A stretch of DNA of 64,000 nucleotides from Subdoligranulum variabile (GTDB lineage Bacteria > Bacillota > Clostridia > Oscillospirales > Ruminococcaceae). The DNA lies in the NCBI GenBank assembly GCA_003343905.1, contig QAKI01000044.1, forward strand, positions 110,217-174,216. Direction: 5' to 3'. The notes beneath the pieces were generated by a model. The model was not told the origin of the DNA, searched no databases, and was given only the letters and a program-made list of their open reading frames with translations. Position 1 is the stretch's first letter. Every line of letters starts with the position of its first letter. A program made the translations under genes and the position numbers. Below, piece by piece: positions 61,192-64,000 of this stretch.

Positions 61192-62391
61192 TTAGTCCAT
61201 AGCTACCATCGCGACTGTCATATATAGGGTTTTCCAGAGATTTGCGTCTTTCCCAGTAGATTGCGGGTTATTGCCAAGCGAACGGCTCATGGAAACGGTG
61301 GATTCAACCAATTCAGGACCAACCTTCTCGAGAATAGCAAACGGGTCCTTCTTCCAAGCATACAGTCCGTCTTTTTCGATGACAAGAGCACGGAAAGCCC
61401 CCAGGATCGGATAAACAAAACCATTGGGGGATTGCGCTTCCATCGGTTTACGCATAAATTTGGACTTCAACTCCACTCCTGCTTTGGGGACCACAACGCC
61501 TTTTATTGCACCATATCGGCCTCCGGGATTCTTGACACGGTAGTAACCGCTCATATTTTGTTCGACTGTATCATAGAGTCTAAAAATGTCAGGCATGATA
61601 TTCTTCATCTTGACATAAGGGTTCTGCTCCGATTCGCCAAACTCTTTATGATCCTGAATATATAGATCGATACACCGTTTTTTTCCGCTATACGAAATCG
61701 TAGGGAATGTTTCGCGATCAGGGAATCGTTTAATGTTAAACATCATCAAGATAGACAAAAGATCAGCGACGTCAATTTCTCCAGAATCATTCTCCTTAAA
61801 AAAAACCCGACCCATATAGGGTTGATCTTTCAATGTGTTTTTGATTATATCAAATCGATCTTCAAGCTCAGCAATGGATTTATCCTGAACCTGAACAGAG
61901 GTATTTCGAGCAGCAGCCAGCCTTTGGAAAATATCTTCTACGCCGGTCAAAATTTCAATTTTTACAAATTGCTGACCCGGGTCCAAAGATTCTCTCTGTT
62001 CCAGTATAGTGCGGTATGTATGGCCACCGTCAACATCGCCGTGTACGTCCGGATCAGAAAAAACGATCGTCAGTTCATTAGAATAGTTGTTGAAGTTGAC
62101 TGCCCTGGCAGAAAGAAGAATCCCTCGGTTCAGCAAATAAAAATCAAGAGCGGAAGTATCCAGCAAAGAGGCCTTGATTTTTTTTGCCACATTGGTATTG
62201 AGATTTTGTTCTCGAGGATTTGTCCCCATGGGGATGTTGTCAGGAAGTTCTTTTACATCGCAAATTGCGATGTACATAGTGGCTCCCCCGTCTCCATTTT
62301 CCAATTTTGCATAAGGATTCGGGATACGTCGGAAAGACTGTGCGCGGAAAGTAAGTATAACGGGATAATTTACCATATCATTGTCGGCCAT
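61192..62391 (-). CDS. AIPR-like abortive-infection (phage resistance) protein
   Basis: 399 residues, soluble. The central LLNRGILLSARAVNF (near residue 90) and DPDVHGDVDGGHTYRTILEQ (near residue 112) are the hallmark of AIPR family proteins, here with DGGHT in place of the common DGxQT. The RLAAARNTSVQVQDKSIAEL segment also fits. AIPR proteins are phage-resistance factors of unknown mechanism. It faces a divergent XRE regulator 109 bp away, an arrangement typical of self-controlled defence genes. AT-rich relative to the flanks. Confidence 0.85.
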   Translation of the reverse strand: MADNDMVNYPVILTFRAQSFRRIPNPYAKLENGDGGATMYIAICDVKELPDNIPMGTNPREQNLNTNVAKKIKASLLDTSALDFYLLNRGILLSARAVNFNNYSNELTIVFSDPDVHGDVDGGHTYRTILEQRESLDPGQQFVKIEILTGVEDIFQRLAAARNTSVQVQDKSIAELEDRFDIIKNTLKDQPYMGRVFFKENDSGEIDVADLLSILMMFNIKRFPDRETFPTISYSGKKRCIDLYIQDHKEFGESEQNPYVKMKNIMPDIFRLYDTVEQNMSGYYRVKNPGGRYGAIKGVVVPKAGVELKSKFMRKPMEAQSPNGFVYPILGAFRALVIEKDGLYAWKKDPFAILEKVGPELVESTVSMSRSLGNNPQSTGKDANLWKTLYMTVAMVAMD

Positions 62392-62463
62392 AAACGGTTC
62401 CTTTCTGTGCCTCGCGGGGCACTCATAATATTTGATGCACAGCCTCCGCCGTCATCGCTTATA

Positions 62464-62472
62464 TGGTATAAT
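62464..62472 (+). promoter_or_regulatory. Extended -10 promoter of the second XRE gene
   Basis: TGGTATAAT (62464-62472) contains the extended -10 TG and a perfect TATAAT. No -35 box is needed or visible. The ATG at 62501 lies about 22 bases after the predicted start. Confidence 0.6.
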
Positions 62473-62500
62473 ATTGGCAGCAGAAAAATCAACGCCATAT

Positions 62501-62746
62501 ATGACGTTTTTGGTGGTGGACAGGGTGGACTGGGAAAACATCAACATTCAATTTGGAAATATACTCCGTAAAACACGGGAGGCCAGGGGATTAACGCAGG
62601 AGGAATTTGCTGCACTATGTGACATAAGCCGAGCTTATTATGGACGCATTGAACACGGGGAACATAGTGTTACACTTGATTTGTGCCGGAAAATTTCGGA
62701 TGCCCTTGGCGTTCCGCTCGCCGCATTATTCGCCGATTTACCCTAA
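62501..62746 (+). CDS. XRE-family regulator paired with the AIPR gene
   Basis: 81 residues if started at ATG 62501; the exact start is uncertain, because GTG codons a few residues further on are also possible. The HTH is complete: ILRKTREARGLTQEEFAALC, then ISRAYYGRIEHGEHSVTL and LGVPLAALFADL. It probably represses its own promoter and that of the divergent AIPR-like gene, 109 bp apart. Confidence 0.88.
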   Translation: MTFLVVDRVDWENINIQFGNILRKTREARGLTQEEFAALCDISRAYYGRIEHGEHSVTLDLCRKISDALGVPLAALFADLP

Positions 62747-62835
62747 AATTAAAAGCCGCAGGGAATCCCACAGCTTTACTGCATTTGGCAATATGAAAAG
62801 TTGACAGGCTTCATTCGGAATCTGTCAACCGATTT

Positions 62836-62863
62836 TGGTTGCGGGGACAGGACTTGAACCTGC
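62836..62863 (-). other. tRNA-3'-end-like fragment (T-arm, acceptor strand, CCA)
   Basis: On the minus strand: GCAGG-TTCAAGT-CCTGT, then CCCCGCA-ACCA. This reads as a T-arm and 3' acceptor strand and resembles the 3' end of initiator tRNA-Met. No matching 5' half (TGCGGGG) occurs within the next 90 bases, so it is not a whole tRNA. It may be a remnant attachment site. Confidence 0.4.
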
Positions 62864-63048
62864 TCTCCTCTGGGTTATCCCTGCGGGCCTCTTGCGGTGC
62901 CCGGCGCGGGCTTCGCGGTCCGCAGGCCGCTCGCCCTTGCCGACCGCTGCGCCAGAAAATCCTCCCTGTTTCCGCCGCGGGCGGCGGTCGGATTTTCTGC
63001 CCAACGAGCACGCTCGCCGGTCTCATAACCCGAAGAACACAACGAAAA

Positions 63049-63076
63049 AGCCGGTCGACCATTCAGTCGACCGGCT
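63049..63076 (-). terminator. Terminator-like hairpin
   Basis: A perfect 11-bp stem (63049-63059 with 63066-63076) and six-base loop, followed on the minus strand by TTTTTCG. No clear gene lies upstream of it on that strand. Confidence 0.6.
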
Positions 63077-63445
63077 TGGTGGCGTGTCTTAACAAAAAAG
63101 ATATTTTGAGAAAAGTCATCACATACTGATTTAACAAGTCCCTGCTTGTTATCATTTGACGGCTTTTCTCCCCTTTGTTATTATTGGTGTACTTTAAAAC
63201 GGCACTTTTTCTTGCTGTAACACTTGACATCGTCTTTCCGGATGCACGACGGCATTTTCCTTTTTTCATTTCCATCGTAAGTACTTTGCAGCAATCGTCA
63301 AGGCCTGGAACAGCCGGTTTTCCAGCTGAAATAAGAGCTTATATCTCTGACGCCTACAATAAGAAAAGTTCCGGCCTTTTCAGGCCAGGGCTTGGTAGGT
63401 GTGGGGCAGAATGTAACCTGTTCGCTTCCGGGATATAAATATCAA

Positions 63446-63469
63446 ATAGCCCCGCTTGCGCGGGGCTAT
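63446..63469. terminator. Terminator-like hairpin
   Basis: A perfect 10-bp stem (63446-63455 with 63460-63469) with a four-base loop. It lies downstream of the minus-strand hydrolase at the right edge and probably ends its transcript. Confidence 0.6.
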
Positions 63470-63748
63470 ACTTGTGCAGTTGCAGACTGCACCTTTATTT
63501 TGGCAAAGGGAGTTTTTCTTTCTGCAATATCGACTATAGTCTTCTTTGGAACCACTCGCCCAGCGAGTGGTTTTCGTTATACAAAACCGCCGCGCCCGGT
63601 CCCTGCCGGGAGGGCGGCGGCGTGGTATCAGAATTGCATCAGGAACAACACCCAAGGCTCGGTCGGGATGGGTACGGATTCAGGATTTTATGTAGCCCTC
63701 CGGAACAGGTCGCTTGGGGGATATTTCGCTTCTGCTGACAGGGAGGGC

Positions 63749-64000
63749 TCAGGGCTCCACCCGCACCGTCAGGCGGGAGGCGTGCAGCCCACCGTGGTAT
63801 ACCCGGTTATGGGCCACCACGGTCCGGGCGGAAGCAAAACCTTCCCGTGTGTTACTGTTGGGGAAAATGAAATTCTTGGCGCTGGAGGTGACGGTCACCC
63901 GGATGCGGTGGCCTTTCCGGAAGCAGTTGGACAGCTTGGTGGTACGGATCTTCAGGCAGACGATCTCGCCTTCCTGCAAAAACTCCGACCGGGCAAAGCC
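63749..64000 (-). CDS. CocE/NonD-type hydrolase, C-terminal end (5' part beyond the window)
   Basis: 83 codons open to the right edge, ending with TGA at 63749. The sequence FRKGHRIRVTVTSSAKNFI, then VVAHNRVYHGGLHASRLTV, matches the C-terminal jelly-roll of the X-Pro dipeptidyl-peptidase/cocaine esterase (CocE/NonD) family. The catalytic domain is outside the window, so activity cannot be judged. Truncation is a window effect. Confidence 0.75.
   Translation of the reverse strand, partial: GFARSEFLQEGEIVCLKIRTTKLSNCFRKGHRIRVTVTSSAKNFIFPNSNTREGFASARTVVAHNRVYHGGLHASRLTVRVEP

Larger units (their letters stand above)
62747..63748. other. 1-kb region without a confident gene
   Basis: It contains a tRNA-3'-end-like fragment (62836-62863), an inverted repeat (62953-62962 with 62990-62999), two terminator-like hairpins (63049-63076 and 63446-63469) and a short palindrome near 63552-63569 followed by TTTT. 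Open frames of 70-96 codons in it have no ribosome site or known domain. Confidence 0.6.

Noticed and set aside
62835..63129. Open frames of 85-96 codons with GTGLEPA- or GQDLNL-type starts
   Set aside because: These are translations of the strand opposite the tRNA-3'-end-like fragment, a well-known artefact; no ribosome site or protein family.
63063..63275. Short minus-strand frame ending at the 63049-63076 hairpin
   Set aside because: 70 codons, no ribosome site, no recognisable domain; a real small gene cannot be excluded but is not supported.
1..64000. CRISPR arrays, transposase genes, integrases, rRNA genes
   Set aside because: None found: no regularly spaced repeats of CRISPR size, no transposase or recombinase motifs, and no rRNA sequence seen on either strand.

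Overview
The window looks like a chromosomal segment of a strictly anaerobic gut Firmicute, most likely Oscillospiraceae (Ruminococcaceae; Gemmiger/Subdoligranulum/Faecalibacterium neighbourhood). This is inferred from high-GC coding DNA with Firmicute-style AGGAGG ribosome sites, many ABC sugar importers without their own ATPase, an energy-converting Ech-type hydrogenase, sulfatases with glycan hydrolases, and a multi-hairpin intergenic repeat. No rRNA gene is present to settle it.

Layout. 1-4 kb (minus): a MalEFG-type sugar importer (lipoprotein, two permeases) with its LacI-family repressor downstream, and a LacI-like operator just after the promoter. 4.4-10.9 kb: small membrane proteins, a DUF3793 protein behind a strong promoter with iron-box-like dyads, an orphan sugar-binding lipoprotein, a TetR regulator with two identical operators, and a gene broken by a 28-bp tandem duplication. 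11-16.3 kb (minus): echABCDEF, a complete group 4 [NiFe] hydrogenase. 16.5-22.8 kb (plus): hypABFCD, a 708-bp repeat-containing gap, then hypE. The two operons diverge from one 216-bp region and together supply the enzyme and its Ni-Fe(CN)2CO cofactor assembly.

22.9-38.5 kb (minus) is a roughly 15-kb glycan operon: a ribose-type ABC importer, three sulfatases, GH2, GH3, a nucleoside-hydrolase-like protein and a HAD phosphatase, with a divergent AraC regulator. 40-45.7 kb (plus) adds a MATE exporter behind a structured leader, a GH43 enzyme and a large GH106-like hydrolase. 45.8-54.5 kb is AT-richer and looks acquired: a radical SAM/SPASM protein, a GH57-like protein, a zinc-type dehydrogenase without the expected Cys ligands and a TIM-barrel isomerase, all coupled to a second MalEFG-type importer and a divergent AraC activator.

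54.5-64 kb holds two abortive-infection-type genes (AbiH-like and AIPR-like, the second paired with an XRE regulator), another XRE regulator next to a promoter bracketed by direct repeats, an operon of three zinc-ribbon membrane proteins plus DUF2085, a tRNA-3'-end-like fragment, and the C-terminal end of a CocE/NonD-type hydrolase at the right edge.

The regions most worth following up are the dehydrogenase/GH57/radical-SAM module (45.8-50.1 kb) and the zinc-ribbon operon with its XRE-flanked promoter.
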